Of a stretch of DNA of 42,136 nt, positions 41,820 through 42,136 are shown piece after piece. The stretch is taken from NCBI GenBank assembly GCA_902474645.1, contig CABRWN010000001.1, positions 1 through 42,136 of the forward strand, given 5' to 3'. Below the pieces are notes generated by a model. That model was not told where the DNA came from. It ran no database searches and saw nothing but the letters and a program-made list of their open reading frames with translations. The DNA is from an uncultured Collinsella sp. GTDB lineage: Bacteria; Actinomycetota; Coriobacteriia; Coriobacteriales; Coriobacteriaceae. Within the stretch, counting starts at the first letter, position 1. Each line of letters starts with the position of its first letter. Both the position numbers and the translations under genes were made by a program.

Positions 41820-41881
41820 GTCGCCCTTTCATGGGTTCGAACCCGTATCTATCTATATATAAGAACGCTTGGCGAACAAAA

Positions 41882-42102
41882 CCCGCCTTTTACCGACGGG
41901 AAACAAATAGCCTGATGCTTTTGGAGTAAAGTGGCGCCCCAGAGATGACCGATGCCTTAACACCTATAAACCAGCTGGTCATCGTCAATATCAGAAGCAA
42001 TGCTTCAGTTTTAACCTCAGTGGTGCGACTGAGGGACCTATTCATTTGTGAACAAAATATGGAGTGCCAGATTCCCGCCCGCGGGGCCCCTCCGGTCTGG
42101 CA
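41882..42102. other. Unidentified non-coding region with several hairpins
   Basis: No credible gene. Visible inverted repeats: CCCG/CGGG (about 41882-41900), GATGACC/GGTCATC (41944-41950, 41977-41983), GAAGCAATGCTTC (41994-42006), CCTCAGT/ACTGAGG (42015-42021, 42028-42034) and TGCCAGA/TCTGGCA (42065-42071, 42096-42102). It may be the leader of a gene or RNA beyond the right edge, or a structured RNA. The final 34 bases are GC-rich and unassigned. Confidence 0.4.
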
Positions 42103-42136
42103 ATATATCTCCTTGCCGCGCGGCCCGGTCGGACCG

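Noticed and set aside
1..42136. CRISPR arrays or insertion sequences
   Set aside because: No regularly spaced repeat series and no transposase-like protein or terminal inverted repeats were seen on either strand.

Overview
The window looks like the replication-origin neighbourhood of a Coriobacteriia chromosome, most likely Collinsella or a close relative. This is inferred from about 60% GC, the gene order gyrA-gyrB-dciA-recF-dnaN-dnaA | rpmH-rnpA-yidD-yidC-jag-rsmG-parA-parB, the parS sites and the protein sequences. The leftmost ~4.0 kb does not belong with the rest. It has different base composition and codon use and reads as a gut alphaproteobacterium: the tail of an unknown gene, a prepilin-like gene, a MORN-repeat protein, a broken nucleoside deaminase and the 3' part of parC. 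It joins the Coriobacteriia part inside one open frame, so that a Collinsella-type GyrA N-terminus continues as alphaproteobacterial ParC. The simplest reading is an assembly chimera at the conserved topoisomerase core (breakpoint about 3,930-4,030).

From 4.0 to 12.8 kb all genes are on the minus strand and run away from the origin: an ATP-binding/winged-helix gene of unknown role, dnaA, dnaN, recF, dciA, gyrB and gyrA. The dnaA-dnaN gap holds an AT-rich stretch with five consecutive DnaA-trio triplets. The dnaA-side gap before rpmH holds repeated TTTTCAACA-like boxes. Together they suggest a two-part oriC whose boxes are not the classical TTATCCACA. From 13.1 to 18.1 kb the plus strand carries rpmH-rnpA-yidD-yidC-jag, rsmG, three perfect parS sites, parA, parB and a small membrane protein.

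From 18.3 to 32.4 kb lie rlmN (minus), ddl, and a DinG-type helicase with an N-terminal exonuclease domain (frameshifted). Two WYL-domain regulators (PafBC-like) are convergent with the helicase. Next come a membrane M28-like peptidase homologue with a very long acidic insert and degraded catalytic residues, a small membrane protein, and a 1,143-residue LPXTG surface protein with an N-terminal thioester domain and SpaA/CnaB-type modules.

From 32.6 kb to the end are tRNA-Gly(CCC), purB, a TSCPD protein coupled to a Tat/lipobox protein, an OmpR-family response regulator with its histidine kinase, purC coupled to a membrane protein, an M29 aminopeptidase and tRNA-Lys(TTT). Both tRNA genes are followed by the same kind of non-coding element. 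It runs terminator, tRNA-T-arm-like palindrome, AAACGC/GCGTTT hairpin, CCGCAGC block, GCGAAGC-type hairpin, and then an exact 19-bp copy of that tRNA's own 3' end. I consider this tRNA-linked repeat family the most interesting unexplained structure here. The last ~250 bp contain several hairpins and no gene I can identify.
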